From: Candidatus Bathycorpusculum hydrogenotrophicum
GTDB lineage: Archaea; Thermoproteota; Bathyarchaeia; Bathyarchaeales; Bathycorpusculaceae
DNA: 43,958 nt
NCBI GenBank assembly: GCA_009783705.1
Contig: WRCX01000010.1
Location: 1-43,958, forward strand
Direction of reading: 5' to 3'
Numbering within the stretch: position 1 is the first letter of the stretch; each line of letters starts with the position of its first letter. The notes below the pieces were generated by a model. That model saw nothing but the letters and a program-made list of their open reading frames with translations, did not search any database and was not told where the DNA came from. The translations under genes and the position numbers were made by a program. Below, piece after piece: positions 8,073 through 16,517 of this stretch.

Positions 8073-9452
8073 TTATCGGAGTAACTCTTCCTCTTTTGGC
8101 GGCGGTTTAATCAATCCATGTTTCATCAAAAGTTCCGTTGTAGCTCTGGCATTTGAAATGATTGCTGAAGCACGTTCATGGAGTTCCATACGACTGGGTT
8201 TAATGCGAGCTACACCTTGATCAATAGATTTAAGTGCACAGGCCACCGCTTCGCGGGGGAACACTTCCCACTCATCCATCCGTGGCAAAATATTTGTTTC
8301 ATCCATGCCCCGCTCCTCTGCATATAATGCCAGCTCAGCGGTTGCCGCTATGCACATGTCATCGGTTATGGTTTTAGCTTTCACATCTAAAACGCCCCGG
8401 AAAATTGCGGGAAATCCCATGCTATTGTTGACTTGATTGGGAAAATCACTTCTGCCCGTAGCGATAACTCTTGCGCCTGCTTCTTTAGCTTCCCAGGGCC
8501 AAATTTCAGGGATTGGATTAGCACAGGCAAATACGACCGCATCAGAAGCCATACTTTTGATCAATTCTTTCTTTATTGTACCTGGACCTGGTTTTGAAGC
8601 CGCAACAACTGCATCGACACCTTTGAAGGCATTTTCTATACCGCCGGTTCTGTTTTCACGGTTGGTTTTTTGGGCGACATCATATTTCCATGGGTCATCT
8701 TTTTCATCAATATCTGGTCTTCCACGATGGATTACACCTTTAGTGTCCGCTAGAATAATGTTGCCTGGTTTAACGCCCCAGCGCATAAGCACATACGCTG
8801 TTCGGATGTTAGCCGCGCCTGAACCTATCAGTGTAATGAGGCTCTCTTTAGGTTTTTTACCCACCAACTTGAAGGCATTTATCAGTCCCGCCAAAATCAC
8901 CGTTGCTGTGCCCTGCTGGTCATCATGCCAAACCGGTATCTGCATCTCTGAACGTGCACTCTCAAGTATCTGAAAGCATTTAGGTTTCTCAATATCTTCT
9001 AGATTGATACCCCCAAAAGTAGGTTCTATGGTCTTGCAGATTCTAATGATTTCATCAGGATTTTTGGTGCGCAGACAAATAGGAAACGCGTCTACCCCGC
9101 CTAAATATTTGAAGAGTAATGCTTTGCCCTCCATAACCGGCATAGCCGCTTCGGGCCCAATATCACCTAACCCTAAAACACGAGTGCCATCAGTCACGAT
9201 TGCGACATAGTTCCACCGGTTAGTTAACTCAAATGATTTATCCGGATCCGCTTCAATTTGACGGCAGGTTGCTGCAACACCGGGAGTATACCAAAAGGCA
9301 AAGTCATCAATGCCTCTAATCGCACATTTGGGGATAACTTGCATTTTTCCCTCATAGAATCGGTGCATAGCTGGTGAGAGCTGAGCAGGCTTTTTGGCCT
9401 TTGCAAGCAGTTCATCAACTATTGGTTTGGTTTCTGTTTCTTTGACAACCAT
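8073..9452 (-). CDS. Malic enzyme (oxaloacetate-decarboxylating malate dehydrogenase)
   Basis: This 459-residue enzyme converts malate to pyruvate and CO2 with reduction of NAD(P). The N-terminal malic domain shows YTPGVAATCR near 53-62 with the catalytic Tyr, GLGDIGPEAAMPVMEGKA, and the metal-binding segment PVWHDDQQGTATVILA. The Rossmann domain follows with LIGSGAANIRTAYVL (GxGAA), then FACANPIPEIWPWEA and ATGRSDFPNQVNNSMGFPAIFRG, the best-conserved C-terminal motifs. There is no fused phosphotransacetylase domain, so it is the short prokaryotic form. The nucleotide preference cannot be told from sequence. The gene stands alone with its own upstream region. In an anaerobic archaeon it would connect C4 acids with pyruvate. 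Confidence 0.95.
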   Translation of the reverse strand: MVVKETETKPIVDELLAKAKKPAQLSPAMHRFYEGKMQVIPKCAIRGIDDFAFWYTPGVAATCRQIEADPDKSFELTNRWNYVAIVTDGTRVLGLGDIGPEAAMPVMEGKALLFKYLGGVDAFPICLRTKNPDEIIRICKTIEPTFGGINLEDIEKPKCFQILESARSEMQIPVWHDDQQGTATVILAGLINAFKLVGKKPKESLITLIGSGAANIRTAYVLMRWGVKPGNIILADTKGVIHRGRPDIDEKDDPWKYDVAQKTNRENRTGGIENAFKGVDAVVAASKPGPGTIKKELIKSMASDAVVFACANPIPEIWPWEAKEAGARVIATGRSDFPNQVNNSMGFPAIFRGVLDVKAKTITDDMCIAATAELALYAEERGMDETNILPRMDEWEVFPREAVACALKSIDQGVARIKPSRMELHERASAIISNARATTELLMKHGLIKPPPKEEELLR

Positions 9453-9626
9453 TATGACAACCCGATTGAAAAATATCCCTTATCTGATTCTAACCCAGCA
9501 GGTTACCCACATAACCGATTAGACTGATGTGAAGACTCTACAATAACTTGATTGGATAATTATTGGATAAATAAAAATAAATAAAAAGCAAAAAAGAAAA
9601 AGCTTTTTTCTTATTCGATTGTGGTT

Positions 9627-10184
9627 TTAATATCTGGGTCTGTAACCGCCGCCACCGCGTCGGTCGCCTCTGTCGCGTCCGCCGCCACCGCCGCCGTAGC
9701 CGCCGCCACCGCCGCGTCTATCACGACCGCCGTAGCCGCCGCCACCGCCAAATCCGCGTCCGCCGCCGCCTCTGTATGGTCTGCGTTCTTGTTCGTAGGT
9801 CTTGCTTGACACATTGTTTTCTGTGTTAACTTCTGCGTCCAAGGGTGCAGTTGCGGGTTCAAGCTTGCCGTATTTGCCGATGTTTAGGCGTATGTTGCCT
9901 TTGAAGAGAGTTACATAGCCATTTTCGATGCGAACTGTGTCGCCATCGTTGACTTTCTCGATGTTGTCATCCCAGAGAGTGAGATAAACAACGCCGGTTT
10001 CGTCGCCGATGAGTGCATCGCTGACTTTGTGGGGAGAGCCATCTCTGCCCATTGGAATTTCGCGCATTTCGGTTTTAGATACAACTTTAGCAGTAACGTT
10101 AACAGCCTTTGATTGTGGTGTTAAGTCGCCGACTTTAGCTTCTACTGGTTCCTTTTTGTTTTCGAAAAAACCTTCTACAGCCAA
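9627..10184 (-). CDS. Single OB-fold nucleic-acid-binding protein with Gly/Arg-rich tail (SSB/RPA-like)
   Basis: A protein of 185 residues. Residues about 18-112 form an OB fold of the archaeal SSB/RPA/SOSS-B type: KAVNVTAKVVSKTEMREI, the SDALIGDETGVVYLTLWDDNIEKVNDGDTVRIENGYVTLFKGNIRLNIGKYGKLE pattern is typical. The tail from about 134 to the end is almost only Gly, Arg, Asp and Tyr in RGGGG and YGGGGG blocks ending in RPRY. Crenarchaeal SSBs have one OB fold and a flexible tail, usually acidic; an RGG-like tail is different and recalls RNA-binding proteins. It should bind single-stranded DNA or RNA. The start is TTG 10184 with AGGTG nine bases upstream. Repeats of GCC/CCG codons make strong shadow frames on the other strand. 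Confidence 0.88.
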   Translation of the reverse strand: MAVEGFFENKKEPVEAKVGDLTPQSKAVNVTAKVVSKTEMREIPMGRDGSPHKVSDALIGDETGVVYLTLWDDNIEKVNDGDTVRIENGYVTLFKGNIRLNIGKYGKLEPATAPLDAEVNTENNVSSKTYEQERRPYRGGGGRGFGGGGGYGGRDRRGGGGGYGGGGGGRDRGDRRGGGGYRPRY

Positions 10185-10275
10185 TTGATTTCAACACCTG
10201 TTTTATAGTCTGAAACATACTTAGATTTTCTCTACACTTAAGTGTTTCGCTTGCCTGCACCAAGCAGCCAACGCT

Positions 10276-10286
10276 GTATATATAAA
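10276..10286 (+). promoter_or_regulatory. TATA box of a leaderless transcript
   Basis: GTATATATAAAG at 10276-10287 is centred 29 bases before the ATG at 10310, the spacing at which archaeal transcription would start at or next to the start codon. There is no Shine-Dalgarno-like sequence before the ATG, which fits a leaderless message. Confidence 0.75.
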
Positions 10287-10309
10287 GGCGGGCAACTCTT
10301 TGGACATAT

Positions 10310-11140
10310 ATGAACAAAAAATACGCCGCTTTTGCAATTATTCTCCTAACCACAATTTTAATGGCCGGCGTAATCACAACAATTCTCCACAACCCCCAAC
10401 CCACACCTACACAACCCCCAACACCAAAACCAACCACAAACAGCAACGTCATCCAATACACATACACAGTTGTAAAAACCTACCCCCATGACACCGCCGC
10501 CTTCACTCAAGGTTTAGTCTACGATAACGGCGTATTGTTCGAAAGCACCGGCGGATTTGGTGATTCCTCACTGCGCAAAGTTACCATAGAAGACGGGCGC
10601 ATCCTGCAACAACACAATCTGCCTACTTATTTCTGTGAAGGCCTAACACTTGTAAACGACACCCTTGTGCAGCTAACTTGGCAGAGCAAAATAGGCTTTA
10701 TCTACAATAAAGAAACCTTCACGCTACTTGGAAACTTTAGCTATGAAACCGAAGGATGGGGATTAACCTTTGACGGCAACAAACTTATCATGAGCGATGG
10801 CAGCTCAAAACTAATTTTTCTCGACCCCCAAACCTACCAAAAAATAGGTGAAATCAACGTCCTAGAAGGTAACACACCCATAACCAACATAAACGAACTC
10901 GAATACATAAACGGCGATATCTATGCCAACATCTGGATGACACAAAAAATCGCCATAATCAACCCGCAAACAGGCCAAATAAAAGGCTGGATAGACCTAA
11001 CCGACATCAACCAACACCCCACCACAAACCCCGACTCGGTATTAAACGGAATCGCCTACGACCAACAAACAAACCGCCTCTTTGTAACCGGAAAAAACTG
11101 GTCCAATATCTACCACATAGAAATCACACCCCTCAACTAA
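10310..11140 (+). CDS. Glutaminyl-peptide cyclotransferase family protein, membrane-anchored
   Basis: This 276-residue protein has a signal anchor (residues 5-27), a Pro/Thr linker (28-46) and a glutamine cyclotransferase-type five-bladed propeller domain (PF05096). Family landmarks are visible: YPHDTAAFTQGLVY, LFESTGGFGDSSLRKV, FCEGLTLVNDTLVQLTW, EGWGLTFDGNKLIMSDGSS, ELEYINGDIYANIW, and LNGIAYDQQTNRLFVTGKNW near the end. The enzyme would act outside the cell, turning N-terminal Gln of exported proteins or peptides to pyroglutamate. The family is known from plants and bacteria and occurs in some archaea. Codons on this gene are strongly A/C-rich in comparison with the surface-protein gene at the start of the window. 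It stands alone. Confidence 0.9.
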   Translation: MNKKYAAFAIILLTTILMAGVITTILHNPQPTPTQPPTPKPTTNSNVIQYTYTVVKTYPHDTAAFTQGLVYDNGVLFESTGGFGDSSLRKVTIEDGRILQQHNLPTYFCEGLTLVNDTLVQLTWQSKIGFIYNKETFTLLGNFSYETEGWGLTFDGNKLIMSDGSSKLIFLDPQTYQKIGEINVLEGNTPITNINELEYINGDIYANIWMTQKIAIINPQTGQIKGWIDLTDINQHPTTNPDSVLNGIAYDQQTNRLFVTGKNWSNIYHIEITPLN

Positions 11141-11243
11141 CCACCCCAAACAACCCAATCATTCAACTCTTTAGCTCTAATGTTCCTATCTGGTTGTGTA
11201 GGTTTAAATCTCCCACAATATTATCTCTCAAGGAGATGGTTGT

Positions 11244-12050
11244 GTGTCTTACGTCTTTAACATACCCCACCGCAATAACGACAAACTCAGACAAGTTATG
11301 GAAAAAGTCCGAGAAGACAAAAAACTCCAAACATATTGGCGTTGCTCAAACGTTATGGCCATTGACCGTATGGGCTACACCGACCACGGATCTACCCATG
11401 TAAAAATCGTAGCAAATATCGCACTAAAACTGCTAAGAGTTATGGTAGAGAAAAAACTCATCACACCAAGCATAGTTGAAAACTATGCCATGGACAACGA
11501 CGACGCGGAGGTCGTGGTTGTATTGGGCTCAATTATGCACGATATAGGTATGATTGTCCAACGCAAAGACCACGAAAAATACAGCGCCATTATCGCACTT
11601 ACCCTCATAGACAACCTCCTAACACCCACCTACACCCAAGAACAACGAACCATAATAACCTCAGAGGTAATGCATGCCATTGTCTGCCACGAACAACCCC
11701 TAAGTATTGAACCCAACACCCGTATCTTAACCAAAGAAGCCGGAATAGTAGGCATCGCCGACGCATTAGATATGGAAGCCGGCAGAGCCCGCATCCCTTT
11801 CCAATCCGGAAAAATCGACATCCACTCCGTCTCAGCACTCTCCATAGAAAAAGTCGAAATAGAAACACCCGAAAACGAACCAAAACCCCTCACAATAAAA
11901 ATAAAAATGTCCAACTCTGCTGGAGTCTTCCAAATCGACGAACTACTCAAACCCCGCATCCAAAAATCCGGTCTCGCCCAATTTTTCCACGTAACCGCCG
12001 AAATCACAAACGAAAAAGAAAACCGTATAATAGAAAAATTCGAAATCTAA
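11244..12050 (+). CDS. HD-domain phosphohydrolase
   Basis: This protein of 268 residues carries a complete HD metal site: the first His in DHGSTH (residues 48-52), the His99-Asp100 pair in SIMHDIGM, additional His in EVMHAIVCHE (144-149) and the last Asp in GIADALD (173-175). HD proteins hydrolyse phosphoesters, often nucleotides. The C-terminal third (about 190-268) is a strand-rich domain, with YSIEKVEIETP, PLTIKIKMSNSAGVFQIDELL and a closing VTAEITNEKENRIIEKFEI. Its substrate is unknown. The start is GTG 11244 with a strong AAGGAGATGG at 11230-11239. A TATA-like GGTTTAAATC sits near 11201. Close relatives are common in archaea as uncharacterised HD proteins. Confidence 0.9.
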   Translation: MSYVFNIPHRNNDKLRQVMEKVREDKKLQTYWRCSNVMAIDRMGYTDHGSTHVKIVANIALKLLRVMVEKKLITPSIVENYAMDNDDAEVVVVLGSIMHDIGMIVQRKDHEKYSAIIALTLIDNLLTPTYTQEQRTIITSEVMHAIVCHEQPLSIEPNTRILTKEAGIVGIADALDMEAGRARIPFQSGKIDIHSVSALSIEKVEIETPENEPKPLTIKIKMSNSAGVFQIDELLKPRIQKSGLAQFFHVTAEITNEKENRIIEKFEI

Positions 12051-12194
12051 CAACAACACACAAACTACACAAAACAATGCCCAACCTAATCTTACCCTAT
12101 CTTGAGCTGGGGCCCGTCATTTTTTGGTGCAACTTTGATTTATTCAGTTTATAATCTACCTGTGCTAAATCGCTCTCTCTACTTTGCTGGTATG

Positions 12195-12698
12195 TTAAAC
12201 GATGTATTTGTCTGTCTTTTCGAAGTCATGGACGATTTCCATAACTTTTTTGGATCCAGTTACGGTTTTTCGCGGCAGATTTTTTAGTAAAATCCAAGGC
12301 GATTTGCGGGCAAGTATGGTGGCGATGTGATTCTCTCCAAAGCTCTTTTTCGCTACCTCAACTACTTGCTGTCTCACAAGTACCTCAGAAACTTCACCTA
12401 ACGCATGCAGATACTCGTGTAAAAGCAAGTTGTAAATCAAGGCGTTAATTGTAGCTTTATCACTACAAGAAGCCTCTACGGCATCTACAAGCGTACGATT
12501 GAGAACAATATTATTGCTCCCAACAGGATAGTAAGCACCAAACTGCAACGGTAAATCATCCAAGAAAAGCATCATACTATTGCGCCGTTTACATGTTGCA
12601 TACTCGGCAGTTTCCCGAACAATCTGCCAAATCTCCGCATAACTCTTAGCACTATCCAAGTTAGCAATGAAATGGTCAGCTTCAGAGGAATTATCCAC
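12195..12698 (-). CDS. HExxH-motif protein, probable zinc metallopeptidase-like
   Basis: This 167-residue soluble protein contains LLLHEYLHALGE at residues 91-102, where His94, Glu95 and His98 form the HExxH zincin motif in a predicted helix, with acidic residues at 102 and 105 as possible third ligands. The N-terminal part has LPLQFGAYYPVGSNNIVLNRTLVD, which reads as an edge strand before the active-site helix, as in zincins. There is no signal peptide, so it should act inside the cell. I do not recognise the exact family. Start GTG 12698 with GAGAGAT four bases upstream. It converges with the HD gene and lies 146 bases before the pyrophosphatase gene's end. Confidence 0.75.
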   Translation of the reverse strand: MDNSSEADHFIANLDSAKSYAEIWQIVRETAEYATCKRRNSMMLFLDDLPLQFGAYYPVGSNNIVLNRTLVDAVEASCSDKATINALIYNLLLHEYLHALGEVSEVLVRQQVVEVAKKSFGENHIATILARKSPWILLKNLPRKTVTGSKKVMEIVHDFEKTDKYIV

Positions 12699-12845
12699 GA
12701 TATCTCTCTATACTACTCAAAACCTCCATACCTTTAAGCATTACACTGATAAAATCAATTTTTGCCTGCTTGTTTAGACAAACATTTTACTATCTTATTG
12801 AGTCTCTAATTTCTAAACAGGTGGCTGTTTGTATGTCTATATTGA

Positions 12846-13376
12846 TTATTTGAAGTGTGTGTTGAAGCGTTGCATTGCGGCTTCGACGATTTGTTTTGCT
12901 TCTTTGGCGTTTTGCCAGCCTTTGACTTTAGTCCATTTGTGTGGTTCTAAGCGTTTGTAGGTTGTGAAGAATTCTTGAATTTGGTTTAATTGGTGTTCAT
13001 GTACGTCGGTGATATCGTTGTAACCTTTGAAGCGCGCATCATTAACAAGGACTGCGAGAATTTTTTCGTCAAGACCATGTTCATCTTCTATGTGAAGTGC
13101 TCCAATTACTCGAACACGTGCAATTGCGCCAACTTCTAATGGTTCATAGGTTAAGGTCATGATATCTAGTGGGTCATTGTCTTCTGACCATGTTTGGGGA
13201 ACAAATCCATAATCTACCGGGAAAAACACTGCCGAGGGGATTATGCGGTCAAGTACAAAGGTTTCCCAATCTGAATTATATTCATATTTATCTCGTGAAC
13301 CGCTTAAAACTTCAATAACCATGTTCAGTTCAGTTGGCGGATTGTCTCCCACCGGAACTTGTTTCCAAAGATTCAT
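12846..13376 (-). CDS. ppa: Inorganic pyrophosphatase (family I)
   Basis: This 176-residue protein has the usual length for soluble prokaryotic family I pyrophosphatase. It shows the start region VGDNPPTELNMVIEVLSGSRDKYEY, the PVDYGFVPQTWSEDNDPLDIMTL segment with its metal-binding aspartates, RVIGALHIEDEHGLDEKILAV, and the C-terminal FFTTYKRLEPHKWTKVKGWQNAKEA. It hydrolyses pyrophosphate to two phosphates and pulls nucleic acid, tRNA charging and lipid synthesis forward. The DNDPLD segment has Asn where DGDPLD is usual; this Gly/Asn change should be tolerated since both aspartates are kept. The gene stands alone with ATG at 13376. Confidence 0.96.
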   Translation of the reverse strand: MNLWKQVPVGDNPPTELNMVIEVLSGSRDKYEYNSDWETFVLDRIIPSAVFFPVDYGFVPQTWSEDNDPLDIMTLTYEPLEVGAIARVRVIGALHIEDEHGLDEKILAVLVNDARFKGYNDITDVHEHQLNQIQEFFTTYKRLEPHKWTKVKGWQNAKEAKQIVEAAMQRFNTHFK

Positions 13377-13611
13377 ATAACAACCATACCCTCTCCGTTA
13401 GTCAAGAATAAAAACTTAACCACCTGCTCACACCATCCCCAACCATCAATCGCTGGTTTGTTTCTCGGTTGGTTGGGTTTTATTTTCAGAACTTGTTGAA
13501 TCTCCAGTTGTTATGTGTAAATTGTTTTAAAAAAATGGGGTTTGAGCGTTTTGGTTTGTGTTGTAACTGCTGATTGCAATTGTTGGTTGTTATGGTTTAT
13601 TGTTTGCTTGG

Positions 13612-15552
13612 TTATTGGAGTTTAATGGTTGCTGTTGGTGTCATGTTGGTTAGGTTGGTGAGTTTGATTTGTGAGTTGGAGATTGTGTAGAGATTGTTGC
13701 CGATGTAGAGGGTGCGTGTTATCCAGTCGTTTTGTGTATTATAGTATTCATAGGGGTCGCGTAGATGTCCTTGGGTGTTCAGTAATGCTGGGTTTAGATG
13801 TGTTACGGTGCCCTTGAGTGTGAAGCCGCCGTCTGTGCTGAGGCTAAATATATATGCTCCCTGCCAGACGGATTCGCCGTAGAGCCAAGAGTTGGAGGCA
13901 TCCTGTTCGGTTTGGCTGTTGATCAATGCTAACCCGACCGGTATTACCAGTAGGTTTCTTTCTTTGTTAAAGAGAAATGCATGGGGATCTGAGAGTACCA
14001 ATGACTCTGTGCCTCTGTCGCCTATACCATAACTTGTCAGTTGGATTGGTTCTCTAACGTTGGTGACATCAAAGAGGGAGAGTTTTAACCCCTGATACCA
14101 TGCAAAGTTTCCCGTGTCGGATTCAGTTGTTTCTTTGCCTATGCCGATAAGATGGTTTTCATCATAGGGATGGAGGTAGTCTGAGTATCCAGGAATTTTG
14201 AGCTCACCTAACACTTTTGGGTTGCTAGGGTTACTGAGATCAATGACAAAGAGTGGGTCTATTGTCTTAAACGTTACCAAATAGCCTTTGTCACCCATAA
14301 AGCGTGCCGCATGGAGGTTCTCGTTTGGTGCAAGACCCTCCAGTTTACCAATCACAATTAGCTCAGAGTTTAATACATAGACGTTATTGACTTGGGTTTG
14401 GGATTCAAGGTTGTAATAGTTGGTGGCTATCCGAAAATCGCCGTTGTATTCATCCATAGAATACTGATTTAAGATATTGCCAAAGACGCTTCCTTGTGAT
14501 TCACATGATAGTTGTAACCCATCAATTGCAACACGATATATTGTAGTGTACTGGCCCGCCTCTTGGTTCCATAGGGGGTATGTGACATAAAAGTTCTGAG
14601 TTGAAACATACATATTGGATGTACTGCCCATCATAACGGTCATGCTAGTTGGTTTTGATGTATAATCGGTGATGTTTAGACCGTAGAAGCTTGTGAAGCT
14701 TAAACTTGAATCATTCATATCGGTGTAGTAGATGCTGGCAGGAGAAACCTCAATTTGACAATTATCTTCATACACAACTGGTAATCTGGCTATGTTATCA
14801 TAGACCCTAGCGGGTTGACTAACAACGGTATAGACGATGTCGCCTATCATGCGGCTATTGGCATAGTTGCCGCTCAGAGTACAGTTTCGTGTCAAAATTG
14901 GTTGTGCCTTATTAGAGATATCATAGACGTTGATGCAGGTGTAATCATTACCTGGATTATATCCCCAATGTATCGGACGTATATCGTTGGGATAGTCATA
15001 TTTGTTGGCTAAAACTGCTATTTGATTGCTGTCTTGACTTAGAAACAATCCAATTGGTTGCGTTATATCATCAAGTGTAATTTTGGACACTACTGTGGGT
15101 TTTTGTGAGTTTGCATCTATAATATAAACGGTATTTATGGTACAAAATGTGTAATCATCGCTGGTTTGGGTAGTGGTTGAGGTCATATAGATGTATTGAC
15201 CATCTGTTTTAACGGCATCTAACTCATCTACTCCACTAACTTGTATATTGGTTGTCGAGTAGTCGTCACTTGGCTTGGCCCAATAAATCTCCGGTGCAGG
15301 GTACGAAGTAACCATGCTTAATGGAGTTTCCAGGGGAGTGCCATAGCCTTGGATGCTCTCTCTTTGGTTAGTGTTAGTGTTTAGGTAATCTGTGATTTCT
15401 TGCGTAGAGGAGAACGTTTTCATTGCTTGGGCGGGTGGAAAAATCAAGGGTGTTACGCCAAAGACATAGATCATAGATATGAGGACTATTGCTGAGAGTA
15501 CTGCTGTTGTTCCATAGAGCCGTGTTTTTTTCTTGATTTCTCTTTGCACCAT
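13612..15552 (-). CDS. Secreted beta-propeller domain protein (Beta_propel family)
   Basis: A 646-residue exported protein. An N-terminal hydrophobic segment (about 13-33) is a signal anchor. Most of the rest matches the Beta_propel family (PF09826), known from archaea and some bacteria: IYWAKPSDDYSTTNIQVSGVDELDAVKTDGQYIY is its diagnostic opening, repeated blades follow, and near the end come ENLHAARFMGDKGYLVTFKTIDPLFVIDLSNPSNPKVLGELKIPGYSDYLHPYDENHLIGIG and the ESLVLSDPHAFLFNKERNLLVIPV segments. The function of the family is unknown; some members have protease-inhibitor-like or surface binding roles proposed without proof. It lies 74 bases after a membrane winged-helix regulator gene on the same strand, probably in one operon. 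Confidence 0.9.
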   Translation of the reverse strand: MVQREIKKKTRLYGTTAVLSAIVLISMIYVFGVTPLIFPPAQAMKTFSSTQEITDYLNTNTNQRESIQGYGTPLETPLSMVTSYPAPEIYWAKPSDDYSTTNIQVSGVDELDAVKTDGQYIYMTSTTTQTSDDYTFCTINTVYIIDANSQKPTVVSKITLDDITQPIGLFLSQDSNQIAVLANKYDYPNDIRPIHWGYNPGNDYTCINVYDISNKAQPILTRNCTLSGNYANSRMIGDIVYTVVSQPARVYDNIARLPVVYEDNCQIEVSPASIYYTDMNDSSLSFTSFYGLNITDYTSKPTSMTVMMGSTSNMYVSTQNFYVTYPLWNQEAGQYTTIYRVAIDGLQLSCESQGSVFGNILNQYSMDEYNGDFRIATNYYNLESQTQVNNVYVLNSELIVIGKLEGLAPNENLHAARFMGDKGYLVTFKTIDPLFVIDLSNPSNPKVLGELKIPGYSDYLHPYDENHLIGIGKETTESDTGNFAWYQGLKLSLFDVTNVREPIQLTSYGIGDRGTESLVLSDPHAFLFNKERNLLVIPVGLALINSQTEQDASNSWLYGESVWQGAYIFSLSTDGGFTLKGTVTHLNPALLNTQGHLRDPYEYYNTQNDWITRTLYIGNNLYTISNSQIKLTNLTNMTPTATIKLQ

Positions 15553-15626
15553 TATACTTTCGCTCCCTTTGAACTGTGTATTATCCTGTTTTTTATGCTA
15601 ATTATGCGAACAGCTTGTTCTAACAT

Positions 15627-16073
15627 TTAGAACGGCCTCATACCCCAAACTCGGTATGCTTCATACCAGAAAATACTGCAAATAATTGCGCCAAATGAGA
15701 TTATAAAGAGGTTATCACGGGTGAAACTGTTAACCATAATCGTCAAGTATAAGCTAAAGAACAGTGTAGAGAACAATGCATAGAAGAAGTAGCGTGGGAA
15801 TAAGAGTTTACCCAGTTTTACATAGTGGCGCAGTACGCCGATTTTAACCTCACCCACCAGTATGTATTGTCCACCGACTTCTTGTTTCTCAACCAGTCCT
15901 AATTCTCGTAGTTGCTCAAGATGGTGAAATGCGATGCTGGGACTGCTAAAATGCAGTGCCCGTTGAACTTCGCGAATACCTGCGGGGTTACCGTGTTTTA
16001 GAAGATACCAATATACTTTCCACGCTTTGCCTCGCAGTGCATATTCAAGCTCTGTTTCACTGCTCCCGTTCAA
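15627..16073 (-). CDS. Membrane-tethered winged-helix transcriptional regulator
   Basis: A protein of 148 residues in two parts. Residues about 8-72 form an ArsR-like winged helix: LRGKAWKVYWYLLKHGNPAGIREVQRALHFSSPSIAFHHLEQLRELGLVEKQEVGGQYILVG, with SPSIAFHHLEQLRELGLV as recognition helix. Residues about 90-143 hold two hydrophobic segments (FFYALFSTLFFSLYLTIMV and LFIISFGAIICSIFWY). This architecture is known in archaea as a one-component membrane-bound regulator. The start is TTG 16073. It precedes the surface propeller gene by 74 bases, so it may sense or control that protein (inference). Its DNA target cannot be seen directly. Confidence 0.85.
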   Translation of the reverse strand: MNGSSETELEYALRGKAWKVYWYLLKHGNPAGIREVQRALHFSSPSIAFHHLEQLRELGLVEKQEVGGQYILVGEVKIGVLRHYVKLGKLLFPRYFFYALFSTLFFSLYLTIMVNSFTRDNLFIISFGAIICSIFWYEAYRVWGMRPF

Positions 16074-16182
16074 TCATTAAACACCCAGCCTATATTATGA
16101 CATGTTGAATATAAGTTCAAAGGTGAAAACAGGGTATTCTATGAGTGTTTCTTTAGTTTCTATATAGCTGATGCTGATTGGT

Positions 16183-16314
16183 TTAGTGTCCTGAGTGGGT
16201 GAAAAGGATTAGCTTGCCACATTTGGGACATTGGTAATAGAGTAGCTTACCTTCTCTATCATAGATTGGCTTCATTTCAACGTAGCATTCAGGGCAGAGA
16301 CGGGGAGTATTCAT
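16183..16314 (-). CDS. 43-residue zinc ribbon protein
   Basis: A short gene between the regulator and the CdvB gene, found by translating the minus strand: ATG at 16314, stop TAA at 16183. The product begins MNTPRLCPECYVEMKP and ends KLILFTHSGH. It has two CxxC knuckles, CPEC at residues 7-10 and CPKC at 29-32, separated by 18 residues, the layout of a zinc ribbon. Such small ribbons in archaea are often parts of transcription or ribosome-associated complexes, but nothing here fixes a role. Coding potential is supported by the two intact knuckles and the clean frame; no strong ribosome-binding site is seen. It lies 109 bases upstream of the regulator's start on the same strand. Confidence 0.7.
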   Translation of the reverse strand: MNTPRLCPECYVEMKPIYDREGKLLYYQCPKCGKLILFTHSGH

Positions 16315-16485
16315 ATGATCCACTCAAACTTAGCGGTTTTATGGATATAACTTTTCTGGATGCAGAGTTAGCTGGATAACCCTTTCATTTTGCTTAATTG
16401 GATTTCTGTGATGGTATCTTGTAAATCTTTTACGGTTGGTTTTGCTATTTATTTAGGGTTAATACTTCTGCTTGTAATAGAGTTT

Positions 16486-16512
16486 GACAAAAAATAAAGG
16501 AGGGGAGAGGGA
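16486..16512 (-). terminator. Pyrimidine-rich terminator after cdvB
   Basis: On the minus strand, just after the CdvB stop codon, the sequence is CCCTCTCCCCTCCTTTATTT followed by more T. A C/T tract passing into a T run is the usual intrinsic termination signal in archaea. No hairpin is needed. Confidence 0.5.
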
Positions 16513-16517
16513 AACAG

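Noticed and set aside
9621-9862. Ala-rich frames on both strands over the OB-fold protein tail
   Set aside because: They are frame shadows of the GGN/CGN codons that encode the Gly/Arg tail.
11195-11215. T-loop-like GGTTTAAATC with flanking G and C
   Set aside because: No acceptor or anticodon stem surrounds it; it is better explained as the TATA region of the HD gene.
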